From an uncultured Collinsella sp. (GTDB lineage: Bacteria; Actinomycetota; Coriobacteriia; Coriobacteriales; Coriobacteriaceae): a DNA stretch of 11,182 nt. Where the stretch lies: NCBI GenBank assembly GCA_900752345.1, contig CAADVA010000125.1:1-11182 (forward strand). Direction: 5' to 3'. The position numbers and the translations under genes are program-made. The notes below the pieces were generated by a model, which saw nothing but the letters and a program-made list of their open reading frames with translations, was not told the origin of the DNA and did no database searches. Numbering within the stretch: the first letter of the stretch is position 1; each line of letters opens with the position of its first letter. Of this stretch, positions 1 through 6,318 are shown piece by piece.

Positions 1-113
1 GACGCCGGCGCCCGACGGGGAGACGGCGAGATAGCCGGCAGGTCGGCATGTCAATCCTGGTCTAACAGAGCCTTTTTTAATCCCCGTCCCAGAAAAATCC
101 CAGAAAAATCATG
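1..113. other. Intergenic end of window, no gene seen
   Basis: No coding frame with a start and ribosome site is visible here. The stretch follows the stop codon of the FGGY kinase on the minus strand. It holds an 11-base tandem duplication (TCCCAGAAAAA at 87-97 and 98-108) and a T-run at 73-78. On the plus strand that T-run follows a weak 5-bp hairpin (GGTCT / AGA-G-CC with one bulged base, 59-72), so it could be the terminator of a plus-strand gene lying left of the window, or part of the kinase operon's 3' end. The first 50 bases are GC-rich and contain two GCCGGC blocks. Nothing firmer can be said. Confidence 0.35.
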
Positions 114-1604
114 CTAGGCAGTGTACGAAATGGTCGCCTCGACGGCGTGGCGCCAGCCGGCGATCTTTTTGGCGCGCTCGTCGGCGGGCATTGCGGGCTC
201 CACGATGCCGCGGGCGCCGTAGACGTCGACGACATCGCGCGCGTACATGCCCAGCGCAATGCCGCAGGCCCAGGCCGCACCCAGACCGCTCATCTCGTCG
301 TTGCTCGCGATGCGGATGGGCGAGCCAACCAAGTCGCTCTCAAACTGCATCAGGTACGCGTCGCGCGTGGGACCGCCGTCAACACGAAGCTCGGACAGCG
401 CCGCACCCGAATCCTCGACCATCGCATCGATCACGTCAAAGATCTGATAGGCGATCGACTCGTCGGCGGCCTTCACGAACTCCGCGCGACCCGTGGTGCG
501 CGTCATGCCAAAGACACAGCCCTCGGCGTCACTCGCCCAATGAGGCGCGCCCAAACCGGTAAACGCCGGCACAAAGTAGACGCGGCTCGCCGGATTGGCG
601 GCGTAGCACAGGTCGGTAACTTCCTCGGGGTTATTGATGAGCTCTAGATCATCGCGCAGCCACGTCTTGACGGCGCCAGCGTAGCTCACGTTGCCCTCGA
701 GCACGTACTCGGTCACGCCGTCCATACGCCATGCGAGCGAGCTCGAAAGCCCGTGCGAGCTGGCAACGAACTCGTCACCGACGTTCATCATGACCGAGCT
801 GCCGGTGCCATAGGTCGCCTTGGCCATACCGCGGCTATGGCAGCCCTGCGCAAACAAGGCGGCATGACTGTCGCCGAGCACGCCGTGAATGGGCACGGGT
901 GCCGGCAAAAAGCCGCCCAGGTCCGTCATGCCGAACAGGCCATTGGAATCGGTCACCTGCGGCAGGCAGGCCACGTCAACGCCAAAGGCCTCGCACACCG
1001 GCTCGCTCCAGCAGCCACGGCGCAGGTCAAAGAGCTGCGTGCGGCTGGCGTTGGACCAGTCGCAGCGGAACTCCGCGCCGCCCGTGAGCGTCCAGACCAC
1101 CCAAGCATCGATGGTGCCCAGACACAGTTCGCCTGCCGCCGCGGCCTCGGCAGCAGCGGGAACGTTCGCGAGGATCCAAGCCATCTTGCCCGCCGGATAG
1201 TAGGGCGAGAGCACCAGGCCCGTCGTGTCACGCACCAGCTCGGCCACACCCTCGCGCGCGGCCAGCTCGTCGCACAGCTCGCGGGCGCGGGCGCACTGCC
1301 ACACCACGGCGTCGCACAGCGGCTCGCCCGTCGCGCGGTTCCAGGCAACGGTGGTCTCGCGCTGGTTGGAGATACCGATGCCGGCGATGTCGGCAGGGTC
1401 GACCCCGGTCTCCTCCACCACGGCGCACGCCACGGCCAGCACATTAGCGGCGATCTCGACCGGATCATGGCTCACCCAGCCGGCCTCGTTGACAATCTGG
1501 CGATGTGGGCGGTCGGCACGATGAATCAAATGGCCGCCCTCGTCCACCAGCAGCGCCTTGGTGCCCTGCGTGGATTGATCGATTCCGATGATGTATTTAC
1601 TCAT
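114..1604 (-). CDS. FGGY-family carbohydrate kinase, glycerol-kinase-like, substrate unknown
   Basis: A 496-residue ATP-dependent sugar or polyol kinase of the FGGY family, full length for the family and probably cytoplasmic. The N-terminal phosphate-binding loop is GIDQSTQGTKA (7-17). The sequence is closest in style to glycerol kinase: NQRETT (R82, E83), W102, PYY (135-136), GD245 with the likely catalytic base, and YGTGS (265-269) all align with GlpK landmarks. Two substrate-pocket positions differ: GlpK has Gln after the catalytic Asp and Phe in the YGTG-x-F segment, while here they are S246 and S270. That argues against a plain glycerol kinase and for a related triose, tetrose or pentulose substrate. 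The start is supported by AGGAG six bases upstream. It is the last gene of the isomerase-transketolase operon, set 89 bases behind the transketolase C subunit by a gap that contains a 17-bp hairpin repeat. Candidate substrates are dihydroxyacetone, apulose, xylulose or another ketose. The kinase fold is certain and the substrate is not. Confidence 0.9.
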   Translation of the reverse strand: MSKYIIGIDQSTQGTKALLVDEGGHLIHRADRPHRQIVNEAGWVSHDPVEIAANVLAVACAVVEETGVDPADIAGIGISNQRETTVAWNRATGEPLCDAVVWQCARARELCDELAAREGVAELVRDTTGLVLSPYYPAGKMAWILANVPAAAEAAAAGELCLGTIDAWVVWTLTGGAEFRCDWSNASRTQLFDLRRGCWSEPVCEAFGVDVACLPQVTDSNGLFGMTDLGGFLPAPVPIHGVLGDSHAALFAQGCHSRGMAKATYGTGSSVMMNVGDEFVASSHGLSSSLAWRMDGVTEYVLEGNVSYAGAVKTWLRDDLELINNPEEVTDLCYAANPASRVYFVPAFTGLGAPHWASDAEGCVFGMTRTTGRAEFVKAADESIAYQIFDVIDAMVEDSGAALSELRVDGGPTRDAYLMQFESDLVGSPIRIASNDEMSGLGAAWACGIALGMYARDVVDVYGARGIVEPAMPADERAKKIAGWRHAVEATISYTA

Positions 1605-1654
1605 GTACTCTCCTGTTTCCCCCGCCGATTCAAAAACTTAAACCCGACGAAAAC

Positions 1655-1691
1655 GGAATGTGACAAAGGGACGGTCCCTTTGTCACATTCC
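1655..1691. repeat. 17-bp perfect inverted repeat (Coriobacteriia-type palindromic repeat)
   Basis: Positions 1655-1671 and 1675-1691 are perfect reverse complements around a CGG loop, with core GTGACAAAGGGA. The element begins two bases after the transketolase C-subunit stop codon, inside the operon. Read on the minus strand the stem is followed by GTTTTCG, so it may act as a partial terminator or as an mRNA stabiliser that sets kinase level below that of the upstream genes. I recall near-identical TGACAAAGGGAC palindromes scattered between genes of Collinsella and relatives, which would make it a dispersed REP-like element. That is recollection, not a search. Confidence 0.8.
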
Positions 1692-1693
1692 AA

Positions 1694-2635
1694 TTACTCT
1701 GCGGGAAGGAACTCGGCAACGGTCTTGGCAATGCCTTCGCCGGTGAGGCCGTAGTGCGCAAAGACCTCGGGGCTCGTGCCGGTGATGACCGGCGCATCGG
1801 GCAGGGAGAGGCATTTGACCGGACGCGGGCAATGCTCGCCCACCACCTGCGCGACCATAGAGCCCAGGCCGCCGAAGGGGCTATGCTCCTCGACGGTCAC
1901 GACGGCGCGCGTGGCGCCGGCGGCCTCGATCACGGCCTCGGCGTCGAGCGGCTTGACACAGTACATGTCGAGCACCGTTGCCGAGATGCCCTGCTCGGCC
2001 AGCAGGTCGGCGGCGTCCACGGCATGGCGGACCATCTCGCCGGTGGCGACGAGCGTCACATCGGTGCCGCGGCGCACCCAGGTGGCGCGATCCATCTGGA
2101 ACGGGCACTCGTCCTCGGTGTACACGTCCTCGACCGGGTTGCGGCCCACGCGGATGTAGGCCGGCTTGTTGTCGGCGACCAGGGCCCGCACGAGCTCGGC
2201 GGTCTGGAAGCGGTCGCTCGGCAGATACACGCGCATGTTGGGAATCGCGCTCATGGCGGCGATATCCTGCGCGGAGTGGTGGCTCATGCCCAAGGCGCCG
2301 TAGGACACGCCGCCCGAGATGCCGATGAGCTTGACGTTGGTATTGGAGTACGAGACGTCGACCTTGCACTGCTCATACGAGCGCGTGGTCACAAAGGACG
2401 CCGGCGAGGCGGCCCAGGCCTTCTTGCCGCACGAAGCCATGCCGGCGGCGATGCTCACCAGGTCCTGCTCGGCAATGCCGACCTCGACGGACTGTTGGGG
2501 ATACTGATCAAAGAACGGCGTGAGCGATGCGGAGCCGCGGGAATCGGAGCACAGGATGACGATATCCTTATCGGTCTTCGCGGCCTCGAGCAGCGTGTCG
2601 CAGATAACCTTGCGATTGGCGATCTTGTTAGCCAT
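1694..2635 (-). CDS. Transketolase C-terminal subunit (split transketolase)
   Basis: A 313-residue protein that carries the pyrimidine-binding and C-terminal domains of transketolase. It pairs with the product of the preceding gene to make an active enzyme that moves a two-carbon ketol unit using thiamine diphosphate. The catalytic Glu that activates the cofactor is E56 in VGIAEQD (52-58). SHHSAQD (118-124) matches the substrate-side loop, and the C-terminal domain begins near residue 190 (GTDVTLVATG). The start at 2635 is set by AAGGAGG with a six-base spacer; the longer frame upstream has no homology and is shadowed by the N subunit. The ATG lies inside the end of the N-subunit gene (ATGGCTAA, eight bases shared), a sign of translational coupling and 1:1 production. 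Split transketolases of this kind occur in dedicated sugar pathways such as apulose-4-phosphate transketolase (AptAB) as well as in general pentose metabolism. Assignment to transketolase is firm, the donor sugar is inferred. Confidence 0.92.
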   Translation of the reverse strand: MANKIANRKVICDTLLEAAKTDKDIVILCSDSRGSASLTPFFDQYPQQSVEVGIAEQDLVSIAAGMASCGKKAWAASPASFVTTRSYEQCKVDVSYSNTNVKLIGISGGVSYGALGMSHHSAQDIAAMSAIPNMRVYLPSDRFQTAELVRALVADNKPAYIRVGRNPVEDVYTEDECPFQMDRATWVRRGTDVTLVATGEMVRHAVDAADLLAEQGISATVLDMYCVKPLDAEAVIEAAGATRAVVTVEEHSPFGGLGSMVAQVVGEHCPRPVKCLSLPDAPVITGTSPEVFAHYGLTGEGIAKTVAEFLPAE

Positions 2636-3464
2636 TGATGGCCTCCTTATGGGCAGCGAAATCGGCGATGATCTGGGCATATTCCTCGTCGTTGGGCAGG
2701 TGATGATGCCAGGCGGCCTTGTCCTCCATAACGGGCGAGCCATAGCCCTTCACCGTGTTGAGGATGATGACCGTGGGTTTGCCGCAGGTCTCGGCCGCAA
2801 GCGTCAACGCGGCGTCGATGGCCCGGACGTCGTTGCCCGGAATGGAGAGCACGTTCCAGCCGAAGGCGGCCCAGCGCTCCTCCTGCGAGTCCTGCTTCAT
2901 AACGTCCTCGGTGCTGCCGCTGATCTGCAGGCGGTTGCGGTCCACGAGTGCGCACAGGTTATCGAGCTGGTAGTTTCCGCCGCTCATGGCGCCCTCCCAG
3001 ACCGAACCCTCGGCAAGCTCGCCGTCGCCCATGATGGTGTAGACGCGGTAGTCGCGGCCGTCCATCTTGCCGGCGAGCGCCATGCCCACGGCCACGGGCA
3101 GGCCGTGACCCAGCGAGCCCGAGTTCATTTCGATGCCCTTGAGCTTGTTGTTGGGGTGACCGATGTAGGGGCTGCCGAACTTGGAGAAGCGGGCCTTGAC
3201 GTCGTCGAGGTCAAGATAGCCCTCGTGGCAGAGCACCGCGTAGTAGGCCTCCATGGCGTGGCCCTTAGAGAGCACGAAGCGGTCGCGGTTGGGATCGTCG
3301 ACGGTCTCGGGCGAAATGTTCAGATGGTTGGCGTAGAGGGTCATGAGCGCGTCGATGACCGACATGTCGCCGCCGATGTGGCCGCCAGCGCCGGCCATGA
3401 TGATGTCGACGCAATCGCGGCGGAGGTCCCAGCGCAGGGACTCAAGCTCTTCGATAGTTGCCAT
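2628..3464 (-). CDS. Transketolase N-terminal subunit (split transketolase)
   Basis: A 278-residue protein that corresponds to the diphosphate-binding domain of transketolase. The thiamine diphosphate and metal motif is clear: GDGELAEG starts at G146 and the motif closes at VDRN (174-177). Histidines typical of transketolase are present in GGHIGG (H29), SKGHA (H69) and GHP (H103), with GSLGHG at 116-121. Length fits stand-alone N-terminal subunits, about 270-285 residues. The start follows GAGGAG by about eight bases, and only two bases separate it from the stop codon of the isomerase-like gene. Its 3' end overlaps the start of the C subunit by eight bases. It would act as a heterodimer or heterotetramer with that subunit in the cytoplasm. 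The enzyme class is firm. Whether this is a housekeeping or a pathway-dedicated transketolase is inferred from the operon, which favours a dedicated one. Confidence 0.92.
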   Translation of the reverse strand: MATIEELESLRWDLRRDCVDIIMAGAGGHIGGDMSVIDALMTLYANHLNISPETVDDPNRDRFVLSKGHAMEAYYAVLCHEGYLDLDDVKARFSKFGSPYIGHPNNKLKGIEMNSGSLGHGLPVAVGMALAGKMDGRDYRVYTIMGDGELAEGSVWEGAMSGGNYQLDNLCALVDRNRLQISGSTEDVMKQDSQEERWAAFGWNVLSIPGNDVRAIDAALTLAAETCGKPTVIILNTVKGYGSPVMEDKAAWHHHLPNDEEYAQIIADFAAHKEAING

Positions 3465-3466
3465 TT

Positions 3467-4867
3467 CTACTCTCCTCGCAGGTAGGCTTTAACGTCTTCT
3501 TCGATGGGGTCGTACAGGTCGGGTTGGATGCCGATGTACTTGCACGCCTCGTAGAGCACCGGCACCACGTTGGCGTGAATAGCGACGCAGTGGTGGATGT
3601 AGGGACCCTCGACGATCTTGGCCTCGAGGCGCTTGAGGTTGTCGACCTCGACCCACAGGTAGGTGCCCATGCCGGCCGGGCCGTCGATGCCGCGGGCGTT
3701 GCCCAGCAGCAGCGAGTACTCGCCGTTGTCGCCGTCAAAGCGGGCAAGGGTGAGGTCGCCATGCTTGGCCTCGGCCGTCAGCGCGCCGGGGTGATCGAAA
3801 GCCAGCGGATAGGTGAGCTTGGGCTTGACGGCCGCGCAGCTGCAGGGCCAGGGGCCGCAGTGCTGCAGCAACTCACCGTTCTCATTGTCGGGATGGCGCA
3901 CGGTCCAGTCGGCGAACATGCCGCGGTGACGGCCCAGGTCGGCGGCCTCGACCATCAGCGCGGTAATGGCGCCGTGGATATCGGTCTCGCATACGATAGG
4001 GATGCCCATCTCGTTGAGGATGGCGTTGGCGGCGCAGGGCATAATGCCCAGCTCGTCCTGCAGAGCGTTCCAGCACTGAATGGCACCGGCGTTGCAGCCA
4101 TACTTCTCCACCAGGCGCTTCATGGCGATGGCAAGACCGGCGACCGCGGGAACCTTGTCCTCGGGGATGCAGATTTCAAAGCTGTCGTTGATGTGGGCAA
4201 GCATGGCGGCCATGGCCTGCTCGTCGGTCTGGGCGTCACGCACGGCCTGGACAAGCTCGGTCATGGGGATGGGCGAAAGCTGGATGTTGAACTTCTCGAG
4301 CAGCTCGCCCTCGTTGCACATGGTCGACCAGAAGTCGAATGGACGGGTGGCCATCTGCAGGATGCGGGTGTGCTTGAAGGTCTTGACCACGTTGCACACG
4401 GCCAAGAAGTCCCAGACGCCGCGCTCGAACTCGGGATCGGTCAGGCGGCAGTTGGTCATGTAGGTGAAGGGAACCTGGAAGCGGCGCAGGACCTTGCCGG
4501 TGGCGAACAGGCCGCACTGGCTATCGCGCAGGCGGGTGCCGTCGGGCTCGGGGCGCTCGTCGCGCGGGCCCCACAACAGCACGGGTAGGCCGAGCTCGCG
4601 GGCAAGGCGAGCGCAAACGTACTCGGTGCCAAAGTTGGCGTGGCACAGCATGATGCCATCGACGCCCTCGGCGCGGAACTTCTTGACGATAGGCTCGATA
4701 TGGCTGTCGTCGAACAGCAGGCCCTCATCATTGATGTCGTCGATATCCACGATGTCGACGCCAATCTCGCGCAGGCGATCAGCCGTCAGGCCGCGATACT
4801 TGATTGCGTCCGGCGCGCTAAAGATGCTGCGGCGCGTGGGCACAAAACCGAGCTTGATCTTATCCAT
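3467..4867 (-). CDS. L-fucose/L-arabinose isomerase-family protein, substrate unknown
   Basis: A 466-residue cytoplasmic protein of the fucose/arabinose isomerase superfamily, shorter than E. coli FucI (about 590) and close in size to AraA and the stand-alone FucI-like group. Members convert an aldose to a ketose with a divalent metal. Visible landmarks are an N-terminal Rossmann-like part (IKLGFVPTRRS, then DGIMLCHANFG at 70-80), a middle part with WNALQDELGIMPCAAN (266-281), and likely metal ligands E294 in CETD, D320 in FADW, and a C-terminal His at 425 or 426 in YIHHC; HCG at 336-338 is also typical of the group. Ligand assignment is by pattern, not alignment. The start follows GGGGAGGA. 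It is first in the operon with the split transketolase and FGGY kinase, so it probably makes the ketose those enzymes use. I cannot name the sugar. Fucose itself is unlikely because no fuculose aldolase follows. Confidence 0.85.
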   Translation of the reverse strand: MDKIKLGFVPTRRSIFSAPDAIKYRGLTADRLREIGVDIVDIDDINDEGLLFDDSHIEPIVKKFRAEGVDGIMLCHANFGTEYVCARLARELGLPVLLWGPRDERPEPDGTRLRDSQCGLFATGKVLRRFQVPFTYMTNCRLTDPEFERGVWDFLAVCNVVKTFKHTRILQMATRPFDFWSTMCNEGELLEKFNIQLSPIPMTELVQAVRDAQTDEQAMAAMLAHINDSFEICIPEDKVPAVAGLAIAMKRLVEKYGCNAGAIQCWNALQDELGIMPCAANAILNEMGIPIVCETDIHGAITALMVEAADLGRHRGMFADWTVRHPDNENGELLQHCGPWPCSCAAVKPKLTYPLAFDHPGALTAEAKHGDLTLARFDGDNGEYSLLLGNARGIDGPAGMGTYLWVEVDNLKRLEAKIVEGPYIHHCVAIHANVVPVLYEACKYIGIQPDLYDPIEEDVKAYLRGE

Positions 4868-4893
4868 GTACGTCCTCCCCTAATCACATGTTC

Positions 4894-4930
4894 AGTAAAC
4901 AGACGTGTGTTTCGTTTTGTTCTGTTTACT
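4894..4930. promoter_or_regulatory. Inverted repeat in operon leader, candidate LacI-type operator
   Basis: AGTAAACAGA at 4894-4903 is the exact reverse complement of TCTGTTTACT at 4921-4930, with a 17-base spacer, so the arm starts are 27 bases apart. The repeat lies between the predicted transcription start of the isomerase operon and its first codon. A TAAACAGA half also occurs in the lacI upstream region near 6220. The pair could be two operator half-sites for the neighbouring LacI regulator, or a stem in the mRNA leader. Position and sharing favour an operator. Confidence 0.5.
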
Positions 4931-4949
4931 AAATGTTTTACTCTTTTGT

Positions 4950-4978
4950 TTAATAGTCTAGCGCGAAAGTCCCGTAAA
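4950..4978 (-). promoter_or_regulatory. Predicted promoter of the isomerase-transketolase-kinase operon
   Basis: On the minus strand TTTACG (4973-4978) and TATTAA (4950-4955) sit 17 bases apart as weak -35 and -10 boxes, about 80 bases before the first gene. The -10 lies in CTAGACTATTAAACA, which recurs almost unchanged (CTAG-CTATTAAACA) in front of lacI. That conservation supports the choice. The weak -35 would suit a promoter that needs an activator or is kept low. Confidence 0.5.
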
Positions 4979-5004
4979 CGGTAGAGAAATCAGCCTAAAC
5001 GGTA
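4975..5004. repeat. Two TAAACGGTA direct repeats, 21 bases apart
   Basis: TAAACGGTA occurs at 4975-4983 and again at 4996-5004, two helical turns apart on the same DNA face. The first copy overlaps the predicted -35 box, and a TGTAAACA motif follows at 5005-5012. The layout resembles tandem binding sites for a transcription factor. Which protein binds is unknown; the LacI regulator is the obvious candidate. Confidence 0.4.
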
Positions 5005-5032
5005 TGTAAACAAACTGAACATACAAGGGAAA

Positions 5033-5059
5033 CAAAAAGAGGGCCCCGAAGGACCCTCT
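5033..5059 (-). terminator. Rho-independent terminator of the lacI gene
   Basis: On the minus strand a 9-bp stem (AGAGGGTCC with GGGCCCTCT, one G-T wobble) is capped by a stable UUCG tetraloop closed by C-G, and the T-run begins in the stem's last base. It lies 66 bases beyond the lacI stop codon and before the promoter of the next operon, so it insulates the catabolic operon from lacI read-through. Confidence 0.88.
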
Positions 5060-5125
5060 CTTAGTAGCGTTAGATATGGCTGCCTTAGCGAGCTTTGCCG
5101 CCCTGCGCCCCGGCGTTTTCTTCGC

Positions 5126-6136
5126 CTAGATCTCGCACACGCTCTGGCGCTCGACAAAATAGGTCGACACGGCCGTCTTGCAGGTATAGCTCTTGGGATT
5201 GCGGATGTTACCCACCAGGCGGCGCACCGCGATCTCGCCCACCTCGTGCTTGGGAACATGCACCGTGGTGAGCGGCGGATTGGAGAAGGCGCCCAAAGAC
5301 AGATCGTCAAAGCCGATGATTGAGACATCCTCGGGGACACGTATGCCGTGCTCGTTCAGCGCGCGCATGGCGCCTACGGCGAGCACGTCGTTTTCGGCAA
5401 AGAAAGCCGTCGGCAGGTCGTCGCGCGAGACGCTGTCGAGCCATGCGCCCATGTCGCGATAAGCACCTTCGAGCGTGGTGCCCAGTGTGACGCGCCATGT
5501 CGGGTTGGCCTCAAGCTCCGCATCCTCAAGCGCTTGGCGATAGCCGCGCTCGCGATCCTTAAAGTTGCGGATGCGAAGGTCGCCTGCCAGATAGCCGATT
5601 TGCTTGTGACCCTTCTCGATAAGGTAGTCCACGGCGCGCAGCACCGAGTCGGTGTTGGCAATGACTACGGCATCGAAGTACTGACGATCGCTCCAGCCAT
5701 CGAGCACGATCAAGTGGGCGGCAGCGTTGGCGAACAAGGCATAGTCTTCCTCACCCAGCTCGGTACCCATCAGCACGATAGCGGCGGATGGATCGGCGAT
5801 CAGGCCCTCGACCTGCGGACGCACGGCGTCCAAGTCGCTAAAGTCGAGCGAGACAAAGCTCGTGCTCATACCGTGACGACGCGCCTGGCGCTCCACGCCC
5901 TCAATAACCGCGGGATGAAAGGTGCTCTCGTCCAAAATGGCGCCCGTCTTGCGCGCGAGCACAAACTGAATGCTCTCGAGCTGCGTCGACTGCTGGTAGC
6001 CAAGCGATTGCGCGCACTCCAGGATGACCATGGCGGTCTCTTCGCTCACGCTGCGCTTGCGGTTGAGCGCGTTGGACACGGTTGCGGGCGAAAAGCCGGT
6101 AATGCGGCTGATCTCGCGGACGCTTGCTTTAGCCAT
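5126..6136 (-). CDS. LacI-family transcriptional regulator
   Basis: A 336-residue one-component repressor. The helix-turn-helix is at residues 4-25 (SVREISRITGFSPATVSNALN), followed by SVSEETAMVI and SLGYQQ. The sugar-binding domain covers about 56-336, with ANTDSVLRAVDYLIEKGH (160-177), FAEND (246-250) and SIIGFDDLSLG (272-282), all standard for the family. The hinge is unusual: the common NxxAR-x-L segment that inserts in the minor groove is replaced by STQLESIQ, so DNA contacts may differ from LacI or PurR. The start at 6136 is chosen because AGGGGG precedes it by a few bases and the helix-turn-helix follows at once; 27 extra upstream residues in frame have no family resemblance. It sits directly upstream of the isomerase operon on the same strand, with its own promoter and terminator, and shares promoter-region sequence with that operon. 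It is likely the local regulator of that operon and of itself; the inducing sugar is unknown. Confidence 0.93.
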   Translation of the reverse strand: MAKASVREISRITGFSPATVSNALNRKRSVSEETAMVILECAQSLGYQQSTQLESIQFVLARKTGAILDESTFHPAVIEGVERQARRHGMSTSFVSLDFSDLDAVRPQVEGLIADPSAAIVLMGTELGEEDYALFANAAAHLIVLDGWSDRQYFDAVVIANTDSVLRAVDYLIEKGHKQIGYLAGDLRIRNFKDRERGYRQALEDAELEANPTWRVTLGTTLEGAYRDMGAWLDSVSRDDLPTAFFAENDVLAVGAMRALNEHGIRVPEDVSIIGFDDLSLGAFSNPPLTTVHVPKHEVGEIAVRRLVGNIRNPKSYTCKTAVSTYFVERQSVCEI

Positions 6137-6219
6137 CGTTCCCCCTAGCATCGGTCGCGGCCGAGCATCGTGGCTTGACCGCCCCGTGGCTCGGCAACTA
6201 AACGACCGCAAATTCAATC

Positions 6220-6241
6220 TAAACAGAATAGTAAATGTTTA
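6220..6241. promoter_or_regulatory. Candidate operator upstream of lacI
   Basis: TAAACA at 6220-6225 and TGTTTA at 6236-6241 form an inverted repeat with a 10-base spacer. The segment just downstream of the lacI -10 box contains AACATTTACTA on the minus strand, close to AACATTTAGTA in the operon promoter region. Sharing between the two regions suggests one regulator, probably LacI acting on its own gene. Confidence 0.45.
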
Positions 6242-6265
6242 ATAGCTAGTTTAGCCTGTTGTCAA
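6239..6265 (-). promoter_or_regulatory. Predicted promoter of lacI
   Basis: A perfect TTGACA -35 box at 6260-6265 precedes TATTAA at 6239-6244 with a 15-base spacer on the minus strand. The spacer is short, so the exact -10 may be one or two bases off. The -10 lies in CTAGCTATTAAACA, shared with the catabolic operon promoter. The promoter lies in the 182-base gap after the GH1 gene, about 100 bases before the lacI start. Confidence 0.55.
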
Positions 6266-6318
6266 GCGAAGTGGCCCGACTATTCCCCCAACGGGCGCAT
6301 TTGTCCATCTTAACGTTA

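Noticed and set aside
114..1604. Naming the kinase xylulokinase or glycerol kinase
   Set aside because: The pocket residues fit neither cleanly and the operon does not contain the partners of either classic pathway.
2636..2743. Extended N-terminus of the transketolase C subunit
   Set aside because: The extension lies wholly inside the N-subunit gene in another frame, and a strong AAGGAGG site precedes the ATG at 2635.
753..4588. Several long open frames on the plus strand (about 300-375 codons) opposite the kinase, transketolase and isomerase genes
   Set aside because: They mirror strongly recognisable minus-strand genes, have His/Gly/Val-rich compositions typical of antisense frames in GC-rich DNA, and show no family motifs.
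6266..6318. Possible terminator after the GH1 gene
   Set aside because: Only a 5-bp GCCCG/CGGGC stem with a 13-base loop and no T-run is seen, so read-through into lacI cannot be excluded.
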